Shown here: one piece after another, positions 29,487-42,080 of the stretch
Numbering within the stretch: position 1 is the first letter of the stretch
How the letters are laid out: each line of letters starts with the position of its first letter
From: Phymatolithon calcareum
Lineage: Eukaryota; Rhodophyta; Florideophyceae; Hapalidiales
NCBI GenBank assembly: GCA_977006965.1
Contig: OZ345368.1
Span: 2,604,001 to 2,668,000 of the forward strand
Reading direction: 5' to 3'
DNA length: 64,000 bases
Translations under genes and position numbers: made by a program
The notes under the pieces: generated by a model
Told to the model about the DNA's origin: nothing
The model's database searches: none
The model's input: only the letters and a program-made list of their open reading frames with translations

Positions 29487-32400
29487 CTCACCGAGAAACA
29501 CCGCTTGTCACATCACTTTCCAATACCTTCACATATGCAAGACAATCATCCATTTCTTCAAGTCCAACGCTCCACTTCGGAACGGTGTCCATATGCCACT
29601 TTCGATTCATTGACAGTTTCATAAGCTGGTCTATCAGCGTGTACATAGGCTCAAGCTCTGCCACAGCACCAATAAGCTTATCAATCATACGCTTCCCCTC
29701 TGACTCGTTTTCTTCATTTTGCAATTGTGGATCATCAGACATGTACAACATCGCCAGATTGTACTTGGGTTTCCGTCCAACTGGACTGCTTGCTTGTAGA
29801 GCTTCTTGGCCTCAAATACATCTCGATCTACACCTCTCCCTTGATCGTAAGCGAGCGCAAGGTTGTTCCACAGCTGCTATTTTCATCAGTAGATTTCCAG
29901 AGATAAGACACATCTGTTCCTTCTGCATTGTTCCCACACTTCAACACACCCATGTTGCACAGTGCGTCTGCATTATGCAGATCGATGGCTTCCGAATACC
30001 GCTCTTCAGCTTCTGACGAACTTGACGAAATACCCTCTGCGCTTCTGTGATATAGCATTCCAAGGCGGTTCAATGCCTCACTGACACAACTTTGGTCGTC
30101 CAATGTTCCATTGGTTATAATATTGTTGTACACGGCAATAGCGTCTGCTGGACGCTCCCCAATACCGAAAGGCGAGCCGGTATTTGTCCCCTGCTGATTA
30201 GACAATGGTGTATCAGTTTGAAAGGCACTTTGTTGTATAAAGAGTCGATCAAACATCTCGAGCAGTCTCCCGCTGCGTTGCCATGAGTCGTTTACGCAGA
30301 AGACCGACAGCAAAGGCGTTTTCCGCTTCGTTGTACGACCGATATAGGATCCTTTCTCAAGCAGGTATCCAATGCTAATTCCAAATTGCTCTCCAACAGC
30401 ACTTATGCTCGTCCCAAGTGCGCGTATGTACTTGGCAGCCTTTTCTCGCTGAGATGGATCTCTAGACTGATGAAAGATGCTTTGATGTGCGATAAAAAGG
30501 TGGAATTTGAAATTGAACGCGTATTCATCGTCGGGCTCACAGATGATATAAGATTCAATGGCTTCGATGGCTTCCTCGGTCACAGGCTTATCGACACCCC
30601 CTTTGTGAAACAGAGATAATGCTCTTCCTATCAACGAAGTGGATTCACCAGTGGACTCGTACAATACCCCGTAGAACTGAGCCAGGGTCTCGATATCGAC
30701 TTGCTCCACAGCGGTTGCTCCTTTAAGAAAAACATTTAACCAGACATCCATTTGTAACATCAAAGCAAACGCCTGGGACTGTGAAACCGGATCTTTGTCT
30801 AGAACAACATTAACGGCATCCTTCAGGGCGCCCCGGTGACCATGCTCCGTAATGCATCGTGCAAACATCTTCATGGCTTCTTCTTCACGGCCTAAGCTCA
30901 GAGCGCGATGTCTGTTTTCGTATAGTTTTGTCGGGGTCGTCGTTGGTAGAAAATGAACATCCATAGCAGCATTCAGATGCCTAATATATTGCATATATAG
31001 CCAAGACTGGGCTTCAGAGTATTCTGCTTCTTGGTATCTGTCTTCATAGAATTGGCAAAGCTTCTTCATCTCGAACTGTGCCATTTGGACCATCCATGGA
31101 GGCCAACCAGACCAATATGTAAAATCATGTTCGGTCCCTAGCTCTTCCATGGAAGCCACTTTAAGCGGAGATGATATTTTGGAATGAAATGCTTCATCTC
31201 GAAGATTCTCACGTTTGGATAGTAATCGAGTCTGTCTCCAATGTTTTTGTGCAGAAATCCTCCCCATGAATGCGTCCTTCCAATCCTGCCAATTAAAGAA
31301 TAGTTCTGCCGGGTACAGCTCCACCGATACTACCTGTGCATCTGCGTCAAATCTTGGCACTATGTGGAGTTTCTGCGGTCCTCCAATCGGCGTCAATGAA
31401 AATTCCTGTTGAAATGCAATGGCTTGGTCGCCTTGTCTTGCAAATGCTAGCGGTCCGTTGTCCTGATGTTCTTCCAGTTTCAAGGATGGAAAGCCAAGTA
31501 TGGCCAGCATGATCAGGAACGAAGACTCTCGAATGTATTGGCCCTCTCTAGAGATATTATTACCCAGCTTCCAATACAAATGTGATTCGACTTCCCACAA
31601 GAGTCGCAGGGACAAATTCCTTCTTCGCACATGTCGATCACTTTCATCTCCCTCTTCATCTTTCACAAAAGCGGTGCTCAATTGCTTACTGCACCGGAAT
31701 CTGACTCCGACAGGTGCGACGCTTGATGTCCACCCTTCTATTTCTTCTTGTTGATTCTTTTCAACCCACTCGGCTAGAATGCTCCTCACTGTCTCAAACG
31801 CACAGCCAGGAAATCGATGTATTTCGGTGAATGATTCAGGTGATTGTAAGATTTTGCTTCGGAGTCTGCTTATTTCAAGTTCGTACTGGACCTGGAACGC
31901 GGACGTTTTTCTTTTCGGGCTCGTACGTTCGACAAATGATTCTTGTTCTTCGAGATAAGTGGCAAGGCTATCCCCTGAGTTCACGGCAAGAATATTGTCG
32001 ACATGAACGCTCGTCTGAAATACAAGGCGGTTTGGATTATTGGTCCATTGGAATGTGCCAAGGAACTCTTTTCGAATTGGTATTCCACTAAAAAATTCAG
32101 TGTAGTCCTTATCGAAGTCGTACCCCATCTGATACAATAGATTTTCTATTCGAGGATCTTCCGCATTCCAATCAACGAGCGAACTTGCGTATTCCACAAT
32201 TCTTTCCGGATCCCATTCTTCTTCCATGAGGGTTGCAAAACAAGCGAGCTGTGTTGCAGTGGTATTTTCAACTGCCTTACGACGAGCTTCATTAAGCTCG
32301 TTTAAGGACGCCTTGTGCCAATCATCTTGTGCAGCGTCTCTGATCGTCGCCTCATGATTCCCGAAATCAAAATCGTTTTCCTGTTCATCTACGTTGGGAG

Positions 32401-33619
32401 ATTTGAATCCTTTCATCTGAAAAGGAAGCGCACATCGGTCTGTGATCTCGATCCGTGACGTCTGAAAACGGATCGTCGCGTTGCAAGGCGAACTTATCGG
32501 AGAAAGAAGAGAAGCAAATCCTTCCGTGGATCCCATATCGTCCACAGAACCACGGGTCGTACGTAAAGAAGCCTGAACAGCGAGTTCGCGGGATGCGTCC
32601 AATTTAACCATGCTTACTGCCGTCTTCGCTCCAGTGTAATTAATGGACAGCTCTCTGGTGTTCTCAAGCCGATGATATCCAAATTTGGCAAGGAAAGAGA
32701 CCAGCCAACGAACAGCGCTTTCCTCGGGCTTTGCTGACATCAGACAGCTCGCCACGAACTGTGAGATACCAGTAAGCCTTCCTGATTCTTTACATGTGAC
32801 TCGAGAGAGAAGTACAGGGCGCATCGGGAGCGCTGCACCGGAGAATTCGTTGTCGATCAGTGAGTTGTTAACCATCATGTGATGGTCGACAGTCCTCTGA
32901 ATTTTATCCAGAGACAGGTTGGGATGATGAAAATAGAGACCATTCTCTTCCATGTTGCCCATTATCCATGCATAGAGCAGCATGCATTGCGATTTAAAGT
33001 TCTTCAATAGAATGATCATACGCGAGCATTTCTTTTCGATAACGGAGTTCGATGCCAAACCATTAGAAGCCGAAGAGGAAGACGCAGAGTTCGTAGACAA
33101 TGAAGAATCAGACGGCGAAGAGGAAGACGCAGAGTCTGTAGACGTCGAAGGATCAGACGACATTAAATATGAAGAGGATGAAACACGTGGACACCATGCA
33201 CGAACTCTTGAGATTAGGTTTTTCACATCGTCGGAATAGTCTTAGGCGGGCGCAGAATACCCCATCTGGAGAAGACACCTTAATGCATACACATTCCAGT
33301 TTCGGAACTCATAGAGCTGGATGAGGCCCCAGATCGTTCGAGCAACGTGAAATATATTGAAACAGGCGACCGTGATTGCGGCCACCGCCTCTTTGTGGTC
33401 ATCGTTCTTGATTTGCAGGACGATATATGCGATAATGCAGCCAAGTGAAGGCAGTGACACTAGTAGCTGAATGACACCATTGCGGCGGGTTTCGCGTATC
33501 GGTCTCCATTTGTCGTTAATGAAGTCCAGCGCGTAAATAAAGGTGAGTGGGATGAAGGCGATGGCGTAAGTGGAGTAAACCAGCCTCGGGTCGTCGGCAA
33601 GCCGTGGTACATCCGCCAT
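29487..33619 (-). pseudogene. Membrane/Sel1-repeat protein gene, copy A (broken)
   Basis: Paralog of the intact gene at 42880-46884. From ATG 33617-33619 it encodes the three-helix N-terminus, then TAA at 33242-33244 where copy B has TAC (Tyr). The frame then stays open to 29828, where a 4-bp deletion near 29875 shifts it before the last Sel1-like units; a second 7-bp deletion lies near 29767. It also has a Ser-rich insertion of about 40 codons (33050-33180) made of near-repeats, absent from copy B. The central 1100 codons remain open and similar to copy B, so decay looks recent, or a truncated protein may still be made. Confidence 0.8.
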
Positions 33620-33749
33620 AGCACACCGGCCTGCTCGTAATCTGCCTTCTACGCAGGAGTGTGTAGTCCCTGTCGCTCTCCGGGTTCTGAGGCATAATCT
33701 CAATGTATAAATTTTTCTCGCCCTCCGTTCCACGAATCTGTCTGAAGAA

Positions 33750-34476
33750 AACCAAGTGCATGTGCAGTAGTCATTTCAGGTACAATACAGCCACTTAAAT
33801 GCCTGTTGTGGCTGAGGTCCAATTGGACCTCATCGGGGCAGTTGATCTGACCGCATACAGTTTGTGCCACACGGACCTCAAATTTTGCAACCTATGATAT
33901 CGTTTGGTCAACACACCGGAACCGATGCTGGTCTCAACATTTCAACTTTGTAAACGTGTTCTTTGTGGCACAAGCAGACATGCAAACGTCCATGAGCGTG
34001 GATGCCGAAACGTTCAAAGGGAAGAAACCTACGTGGACCGCTGGCGAAGAAAAAGATGTTGCCCAGGTTATTGATACAACCCTATGTCATTCTGACTGAG
34101 ACAAGCGAAACTATTCGACGACCGTAGAGTAAACACGTTAGAAAGGTGCCGACTTTCCTCAAGTTGGGAGACAAGGTACCTTCCCAATAAAACCACTTAA
34201 GTACGACACCTTCAAAGGACAGAGACAACAGATTGGATACCGAAAAACACTAAATGAGCTTTTCCTATTGTGCAAGACCATCATCGAGTGCATGGAAAAC
34301 GAAGAACGTTTGCTCCGAAGTCAAGAAACGAGACGTCAAGTTGATGTCCCTCATGACGCTATGTCTAATAGCGGGTACGCCCGCAGCGAACCCCTCAAGA
34401 ACACCACATAGGAGGTGAAATGGTCTCGGATTCAAACATTTCCCACCAACTCGAACAGTGATACGTTTAACAGACT
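33750..34476. other. Duplicated intergenic DNA upstream of the membrane gene
   Basis: Matches 47020-47740 at high identity. No conserved open frame stands out, and a short frame (47123-47362 in B) does not keep its start in A. It probably contains the promoter of the minus-strand gene. Confidence 0.5.
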
Positions 34477-34945
34477 ATGATACTTCAGAAAGCCCAGGAG
34501 GGATCAGTCACGAAGAAGAGGAGGAGAGAAGAAACAATTAAGGTATGGGAAAAGGAAGAAGAAGGCAGATCAATGAAGATTCCTATTGAAGGCAAGCTGC
34601 CAGGGATCCTTTACATAGGAGAAAGAACAACACGTTTAAGGTGCCTAAGGTTGACATTCAACCGAGCACCCCTTTGGAGGAAATCAGTGTTGGGTGCTTA
34701 CTGTGGGATTACCGCGGTGATCGAACTAGTCGCCTTACAGCGTACTCTAGCGTCGTCGAAGATGAGTACAGAAAATGAGTTTGAGACCAAGAGACTCACA
34801 GGAGCTCTTGTTGGGAGAGAATTACAAATCAAGAACGTTTTGAGTAGCCAGATGACTTTAGCGTAGAGATTATCGCAAGAGCTGCCCCGTTACTCCAAGG
34901 TGAGGCTTTGGAAGCTCTCAAAAAATAAAATCATCAAATATCCCG
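34477..34945 (+). mobile_element. LINE 3' fragment (C-terminal ORF end and tail)
   Basis: A 129-codon frame (34477-34866) is nearly identical to the last 129 codons of the LINE at 25528-26738, followed by the same 3' tail. No target duplication was found; compared with copy B about 120 bp of host DNA is missing here, so a deletion accompanied the insertion. Confidence 0.85.
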
Positions 34946-35059
34946 TCGCTAAATCGGCACCCCTTGCCAAAACCACTACTCATCCGTTATGATACGCAGA
35001 GCACTCTATGCGACAGTAAAATGTAATATCCTTGACATGCTAGGTGCTCAGACATAAGA

Positions 35060-35222
35060 AGAAGAAGAAGAAGAAGAAATTTTTATTATAGTGTTACCAA
35101 TGCATCTGCTGACGCTTGGGGCAACACTTCTGGCGAGACACTAGGACTCAATCGGAACCCAAAAGCTCCATTTCGCTAAAAGTGACATAGTCAGCAAAAC
35201 TCCAAAACCTACCTCTGGTTAC
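35060..35222 (+). repeat. Short dispersed repeat family S, copy 4, with direct flanking repeats
   Basis: (GAA)n tract, then the core gcatctgctgacgcttgggg, ending acctctggttac. CAGACATAAGAA flanks it at 35048-35059 and 35223-35234, and copy B lacks the insert, so this family is mobile. Confidence 0.7.
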
Positions 35223-35323
35223 CAGACATAAGAAAAGAGCCGCCCTTTCCATGAAGGAAGCCTTGCCGGTATATTTCTACGACTGTGGGGAAACTTGTTA
35301 AAAAAGTAAAAAAATTTCGTGCA

Positions 35324-35695
35324 CTACACTCTGTGCTTTAGCTCCTCGTCGCAAGTAGCATCTTTGTCATCGCAGGCCGTGAGGTCGATTATCATGGACT
35401 GAGACGCTTTGTTGATGTATTTTAGCTTCGCCTCAACAATGCTGTGGATGTTCCGTGAGAAATGTCCGGTCTTTCCGCACGAGAAGCCGTGACAGGCCCT
35501 CATTTCGGACGGCACGTAGGGCTTTTTTAGCTTGCGGCCCAGATTAGCCACAAGGTCAAACGGCACCAAATCATCCTGTGCTAGCTTGTCACCAGAGACT
35601 GCAAGACGCGAGATACTGCCCTCGTCCGCGAACCAGTGCTTGTTCCACGGGTCGAACGCGACCCGATGTTGCGCCAAGCGTCTAGAAGTGCGCAC
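35324..35695 (-). CDS. Unknown protein with knuckle-like Cys/His cluster, copy A
   Basis: A 123-codon frame without a clear ATG (possibly truncated at its 5' end). It holds VAFDPWNKHWF, a central LGRKLKKPYVPSEMR, and CHGFSCGKTGHFSRNIH, which resembles a zinc knuckle but lacks the final Cys. The tail is acidic with CDDKDATCDEE. The paralog at 48094-48600 keeps the C-terminal 90 residues at high identity. The family is not recognised; a retroelement or transposase origin is possible. Confidence 0.4.
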   Translation of the reverse strand: MRTSRRLAQHRVAFDPWNKHWFADEGSISRLAVSGDKLAQDDLVPFDLVANLGRKLKKPYVPSEMRACHGFSCGKTGHFSRNIHSIVEAKLKYINKASQSMIIDLTACDDKDATCDEELKHRV

Positions 35696-35699
35696 AGCA

Positions 35700-36450
35700 C
35701 AAGACAGAAGATTTTTCGACTGACTTCGAAATGTGACTCAGTTGTTTTGAGCTGCAAGGCTCTTCACGATGCCTGATTTCACTGCCAAAACAAGTTACTT
35801 TCGTTCTGTTTTATACTACTTGAGAGTTCCCCAACAGCAAAGCAAAGGACTAATGAGCGCAATCGAAGCAAACTGAAATCAAGAAGCGTTACATTGTATT
35901 GTATTCTGCATTTCGCCGAGGTGTGCTTAGCAGCGGTTCAAAGATCTAAGTTTTTTCCATTATATTGCGCCCTACACGTCAATTTCGAGCAGTCCTTCTT
36001 CGACGAATACGGATGGCTCAATACTATAGAGCCATCCGTATCGTACCAACTATGCATCGTGGCAGTTCTGAATGAACGATGCAATCTACAGAAAAGGAGA
36101 AAAGAAATATACCGTCGCAATCGCATAGTATGGGCGTAAAGTTTATTGGACCTCGGGTCGATCTCGGAAACTCATCCTCTCACGTCTCTCATTGCTCAAC
36201 GCTTTGGAACCACACAGTCCGCCCCACAATCTTAAAGAAGCAACTTCTGCACGGGTTTTCCTATACCCACCCTACAGTTCAAATCTGCCTCGTAGTAACC
36301 CCCCAGATTTGTTATTCCTGGACCCTGACTTATTAGAAGGATTGCGCGGTTGATTTTTCTGATTCTTCCCGATTGGGCCAGCTATCATACACGACTCCAA
36401 CATTTGTTGCCAGCAGGGTTGTTGTGAGCTCTTCCCTCATTGGTCAAAGG
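35700..36450 (+). repeat. Partial third copy of segment X flank plus 5540-5925 block
   Basis: 35705-35910 matches 4095-4310 (upstream region of the cysteine-rich gene, without the gene). 36028-36065 matches 4381-4430 and 36075-36450 matches 5540-5925. The two MITEs present at 4.4-5.2 kb are absent here. A 13-bp inverted repeat with a 9-nt loop lies at 36007-36041. Confidence 0.65.
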
Positions 36451-36699
36451 ACGTTATACCAATATATATGTGTGATCAAATGCCGATTCAACTCGCCAGT
36501 TATAGAGAGAGAAGAACTTCGCCAGCAACTGCCATCCATGTAATTACCGTAATTCACGGAGGGACCAGCTAATAATAGTTAAACCAAAACAGAATTGTGC
36601 GTTTCGTTCAAGGGGCCGCCTCCACTTCTATGGAAGAAGAAAAAAGTATATTTTTTGTTTAAAAGTTTCCAAGAAGGAAACTTTCTCATCGCCAGAAAG

Positions 36700-36893
36700 C
36701 AGCAAATTCGATCCCTGAAAATTTCTAAACTGAAGAACTGACGATTCCAACAATGACTACCCCAAGCCCGTCCAACGTCACAACGCACCTTACACCCCCA
36801 TTTTCGAATGCTTTTATTTAGCCGATACGGAGTACATCAGAAATACTCTTTGAACGCTCGTCGGATTACTCTTTCTAGCGATACGCTTAAACT
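36700..36893 (+). repeat. Dispersed repeat, copy 2 (partner 405-600)
   Basis: Direct-orientation match to 405-600. The 36451-36699 stretch before it has nothing recognisable. Confidence 0.6.
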
Positions 36894-37640
36894 ACTGAAT
36901 TGAATGGGATTTCTGTTTAATTGAAGCTCCCTTTGTCAATTATCATTGCACCTGAGAGACGTTTCGTTGCGCTACAATCCTTCGCTTACGTCTTAAGTTG
37001 ATATCGGACATTTTCTTTGGACAGTACCAACTGCCATGTTCAGCATCTCTTTTTGAATCTCGGGAAGTTGTTTCCTGGGCATTATGTTTCAAATATCTGT
37101 GAGAGCTTCATCGAATTCGGAATCTTCCTTTCTTGCTTGATCTTTCCAGGGGTATCGGAAGCGGTGAATAACCAGTGCATGCAAAGAGGCCTGTGCCCTG
37201 CTTTTTGAGGCTGAGAAATGGTGGTAGCTTGCTGCGGGGGGCGCCGGCCCTCCCGTCCAGCGGCTTTAGGAGGGAGACATGCATACCATTCTTCTTCTGT
37301 GTTCTTTTGCGTTCTTGCTTTATATTTGTCGTGGCATCCAGGTTGCGCGCAAATTCCTCTGTAGAGCTAAAACTACTGGATTAGATTGGATTGCATTTCT
37401 GTTTCATTGAAGCTCCCTTTGTCAATTATCATTGCACATGAGAGACTTTTCGTTGCGCCACAATCCTTCGCTTACTTTCTCACTTAAGAAGTAGTATGGG
37501 AGTAGTGAAATAACCAGTGCATGCAAAGAAGCCTGTGCTTTGCTTTTGTGAGGCTGAGAAATGGTGGTAGCTCGGTCTTTATGGGCTGAGGAGGGCGCCG
37601 ACGCTCCAGTCCAGAAGCTTTAGGAGGAAGCAGGCTTGTA
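36893..37640 (-). repeat. Tandem pair of a repeat carrying broken ORFs
   Basis: Unit 1 (36893-37372) and unit 2 (37373-37640, internally deleted) begin alike with an actactgga(tt) stretch and gaagctccctttgtcaatta. Both encode, on the minus strand, the LPPKA..R..PPQ.IK.ELP.FL segment found at 1092-1243. Unit 1 has TGG at 37146-37148 where the 1.2-kb copy has TGA, and TGA at 37089-37091 where that copy has TCA. Confidence 0.6.
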
Positions 37641-40160
37641 ACCAAATTCATTGTATTGCCAATTAATTTCAATCTGCAATCCCATTCTTGTATTGCAAAC
37701 CCCTCCACGTATTGCAATCTGTATTGCACTACGTTCGGATTGTTCAGTACGTATTGCAATGACGTGGACCCGACATCAGCTGTAAACTGGGTGCGTGCCC
37801 CGCTATTAGTGATGAGTACGGTTGCCTGGCGTGCTACCGCAATTAAAGGCCTTTCGTTACGTACAAGTTTTACATCAGCTGAAAACTAGATGTGTACAAC
37901 GCAATTATGATACTGGACATTCTCTGATGATTACGTTCGTCCGGCGATCAGCCGCAATTAAAGGTCTCCCGCTGCGTTCTTACAAACGTAGGTGCCATTC
38001 TGTGCTGAGTGCGTTCGTCTCACTGTAACACTAACGTCATCCATTACTGAATTCATAGAGTTCAAGATTTTCGATAGCCTGTTCCATGTCATCGCATCTC
38101 CAAGAACCTTAGGACTATGCCACAACCATCACCAAAGGACGTGGTCGTCGCCCTGATGTCCTTTGTGGGGAAAGAGACACGCACATACATCATATCGAGT
38201 GAGCAACACGAGAGACACTATCTCCAGTACCGTTGCCCGAAGCCGTCATGTCCGACTTCTATTGTTTCATTTCTCGACAAGACATGGTTCAAAAACCCGT
38301 ACAACCACCTCAAACGTTGCTACGGCAAGGCAGACTTCTCATGAACAGAAATCGGTGCTCAATTAAATGTATCAGGATGTGCTATCCGCTTTCATGGAGA
38401 AAGGGGGTACGGTAAAGATCCATTTTCACAAACGGGCGCTATCTGAGTACGATCGAGCGGTGTGGGGAAATCTGTGCTTGATCGTCATCAAGAACCTTCC
38501 TTTGTACTACGTGGAAGATGAGGACATACGACAATTTTCCCGATTTTCAGTCCCCCTGTGCCGGGCTACGCTTTTGGAAATCATCTTTCAGCTCGTTGGA
38601 CTTGTTGAGAAACGCATTGCATGCGAGTTGAGGGGCACAGTCGGAGCGCTGTTGCATGGCGGATGATCCTGTGGCAGTATGCACTATGTTGGAGGGATTG
38701 CTTCATACTGTTCGACTACTAAAATTCGCGTCCGTTCAGGTGTTTCCGTCCAGCACACTCCACGACTTCTCTTGCTGGGTCTCTCTCCATTGGGCAAAGT
38801 GGATGATGACTCATCGATCTATGAAGCGACACGACTGAACGCCGAGGCTCATCTGCACTATTTGCGCAACATTTTGCCGTTTTACGGTCACACTCTGGAT
38901 AACTGGTGTGTTTGCTTTGTGTCTGATAACATGGCGACCAATCGACGAATTGCACGTTTGAGTGGCATTCCTCATGTCGGCTGTACCAGCCATAAGCTGA
39001 ACCTGGAAGTCAACCGAATGGTCGAGAACCACGCCGATCTGCGTGAGACTATCGATTCTGTGCACGATTCGATGAAGACTGCAACGCAGCTGAAGAATGC
39101 AGATATCCTTCGAAACTTGACGGATTTTCGACAAGTGATGCAAAAAAAACGCGTTCGTCCGGGAAGGTGGAAATGTTGAAGCGATTTGTGCGAATCCGTT
39201 ACAAACTAGCTGAAGTGAGCTCATCGCACGACGGTAATTTACGTATTGAGACCACACTTCGATTCGAAAGCAAGGTTAAGCGTTACAAGATGATGCTGGC
39301 TGAGATCGACGTAGTGACTAAATCTATGCAAACTCAGGGTCACACATTGGCGTCCTGTCGACAAGGCCTCGATGTATTAATTGACTCTATAGCCGAGGAT
39401 AAAACGACCGTCGTTCCGTGTTCTACCGCTGTCACCTCGGCACTCACTACATTTCTGGGGTGGCAGGAGACCTGGTACTTGATGCACATTTTGAGTCCGG
39501 GGTCCGAAAAATCCAAGATGATCGGTCATTTGATCTCTCGGAGGAGGAAAAAGATGCTGTATCAACTCTAAAGATCAAGAGCGGCGATGAGAGTGGTGCT
39601 ACCGAAGGAACTTCCAGTAAACACGACAGCCCATCCGAAGTTTCATAGATGATGGAACGCCTTGCGAAATGCCGAAAGATGGGAGAACACGAAGAGGAAT
39701 ACGTTAATTGTGATTTCGTGTTGGGCTCAGTCGCAGAAGGGGAGTGTCTCTGGAGTGTTGCAAAGTATGTGCTAACGTCGAGAAGGCGTAGGATGACTCC
39801 TCAACTGTTCGAAGCACTTGTTTTCTTGAAAGTTAACTGCCGTTTTTGGGACGCTCAACTCGTAAGCGAGGCAATCAACGGATAAACGCTCGGATGAGGC
39901 GAAAGCAAGGGTGCGGGAACACGAAATTAGGGAGGAGCTGTCATGAGTTAGCGTCTAGTTCTTTGTCGTAGATTCTCTTCGATCTCTGAGCCGGGGTAAA
40001 AGCGTTTCTACTGATATAACAGGGATATAGATTGGAATGAGGATTGCTGCGGAATCTTGAATTGCTATATGTATTGCTGCGAAATTTAAGATGCAATCCG
40101 TATTGCGGATTGCACTTTTGGCTCCAATACGTTGCAATCGTATTGTTTACAAGCCTGTTC
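37640..40160 (+). mobile_element. hAT-type transposon relic with TATTGC arrays at both ends
   Basis: A broken hAT transposase (38117-39885) is flanked by clusters of TATTGC/GCAATA motifs at 37640-37765 and 40015-40150, placed like the subterminal repeats of hAT elements. Exact termini and target duplication could not be fixed. Confidence 0.55.
38117..39885 (+). pseudogene. hAT-family transposase, frameshifted
   Basis: Five successive frames make up the protein. The first (38117-38344) has a BED-like finger (YRCPKPSC, then H..C in NHLKRC). The middle (38679-39179) has WCVCFVSDNMATNRRIARL and GCTSHKLNLEVNRMV, the catalytic-core blocks of hAT enzymes (SDN..., CxxH). The last (39649-39885) has the C-terminal dimerisation block with VLGSVAEGECLWSVAKYVL and TSRRRRMTPQLFEALVFLK. 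At least four frameshifts or stops separate them, so it is inactive. Confidence 0.8.
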
Positions 40161-41357
40161 GAGACACAAAGAAGGCATATTAATTCCACAAGCGGCTAAG
40201 GAGAACGAATTGTGCCAAACAAGGTCTTGACCATTATGCACATCGCGTGCCTTTCCATTCGAAAGCGCTGTGAACATTGCATTGGGCATCTTACTGTCAG
40301 CGTATTGGCCTGGCTTCTTGATTGCGCACGGTGGCGCAGGAACCATCCACTGATTTAATGTAGGCTTTGCAATCCCCGTTGTGATCGAACAGCGTTCGAG
40401 CTCAAAAGCTATGATAGATACACGATATTCGTGAGACGCTCCTGGGAAAGTGACTGCGTTTACTTTTTCGGATTGCGACAAAAAATTGATGAACGACTTT
40501 TAAGAAGCTCCTGGAGCGAGAACGAAAGCGAAAACGACTCTGGTTTCCTGGATCCATGAGTAGAAAAATATTCTCTCTCGCTTGATATAAAAATAATCTA
40601 AATCGGAGATCGTTTCTTGTCAACGACGTTTCCAGCGCGCAAATCTTGGGTCCACTCTTAGGCAACGGGTGTGTTGAAGATAACCTTGGCCTTTTTACTG
40701 AATTCCCCTAAATAAAAAGGCGTTGATAACTTCAATCTTCAAGACTTTCCTAGGTATTGGACGGAATTAAGATAAATATTTGTTTGTTGCGCATTCTGAC
40801 TGCCAGAGACGCTGACGATCAATGCCTCCAAGTTTGTCGCATTGTCCGTTTTCTTCAGCTCTGAATATAGTCGAGAAATAAAGCATATTCGTCGCTCTCT
40901 CTCGTGGAGATCTTGGATCAGGGTCCGCCCAAACTTGCATTGCATATAGGAAGGGAGAGCTGTAATGTTGGGCACCGATTCTTAATTTAACTTCATAGAA
41001 ATTACAGAGATTTTTAAGGTAGATTTAATAGTAATACGGAAATTACGTATATTGCCTTCGCATCGGATGTCCATTTTCCATGTACATAGATCGTCTTGAC
41101 AACATTGAATAGATATCCGAATTCATCTTCTGCCTTTTTGAGTCTCGAACAGAGGATGGATCATAATTTCGGCCATACCATGGCAAAACTACTTCGGCAT
41201 CTGCCGCAACCACCCGCCTTTTGACAACGTACTGCTTGTAATAGACTGCAACCGAAACGCTGCGACTTGCACTCATGAAACCCGTTAACTTTGGGTTTGT
41301 AGGAGTACCGAATGTACCGGCTTTGAAATCACTCAATTCTCTACCTTCCCGGTGGTT
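40161..41357. other. No supportable gene
   Basis: Short frames on the minus strand only (40402-40665, 40739-40975, 41043-41375), without domains or paralogs in the window. Confidence 0.4.
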
Positions 41358-41631
41358 TACGGTTCCGACGCCCAACCTCAGAGAGATATACGCTTCAAAT
41401 CAGTTCAGCGCGCGGGTTCCTTCCAGTAGAAATTTCAAAACTAGGGGACGCGAATACGACAACAATAGGCTTTCTGGAAAGCGAAAATTATGCTAGTACC
41501 GACCTCCTCATTCATCGCCAGCAACTCAGTCATAATTTTCCGACTGTTCCAAGCCCTCAGTTACGTTACAACTGGACTAGCCCTTCCCTCCACACTTGTG
41601 CTTTCCAGAATTCAATATTTATCGCTCCACA

Positions 41632-42080
41632 TCAGGTCGCCTCGATTTTACTGGACAGAACACGGTATTGGTATTCACGGCATCTTACGCTTTGGCTCGC
41701 AAGAGTTTTCGCTGCATGTGAGCCCGCGGGCACATAAACGATTCTTGATTGGGGAGCAAAATTCGAAAAATTCTGCCTTGATTGCACATGTAGACGATTC
41801 CCGTTCGGCAGACACTTCGGTTGCGGGTGAAGCCCCTCGGGCCATCTACAAGTTGATTCCTCTGGAATGAATTTGCTTCCAAGAAGAACGCCCGTTCTGG
41901 GCTTATAGCACGTGCTTGGGGAATCTATTCGGCATTCAAAATCTCCCTCGCAATCACTGTCAATTAAGCATGGCCTTCGAAAAATCCCAGGTGGTCGGCA
42001 TATCGCATTCCCTCTCTGTCCACTCAATCGCACGCAAGCAGTTCCTTTTTCGCACGCCGGGAAGTAAGAAATCCCTAATG
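41632..42080 (-). pseudogene. Cysteine-rich protein gene, copy B, with frameshift
   Basis: Encodes the same Cys-rich sequence as 28279-28690 (AICRPPG, PCLIDSDCEG, STCYKP) and reads through the position of copy A's TAG as TGG (41842-41844). After PKCLPNGNR a 1-bp loss near 41795 shifts the frame, so the last Cys cluster is read in the wrong frame. One Cys in the middle part is also lost (GSKF for GSKC). The 5' start is undefined, as in copy A. Confidence 0.55.

Larger units (their letters stand above)
27145..35695 (+). repeat. Segmental duplication, copy A
   Basis: Aligns collinearly to 41358-48490 in direct orientation over about 7 kb, including three genes and all spacers. Insertions in A only: a retroelement (27463-28258), a LINE tail (34477-34945) and a family-S copy (35060-35222). 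Confidence 0.92.
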
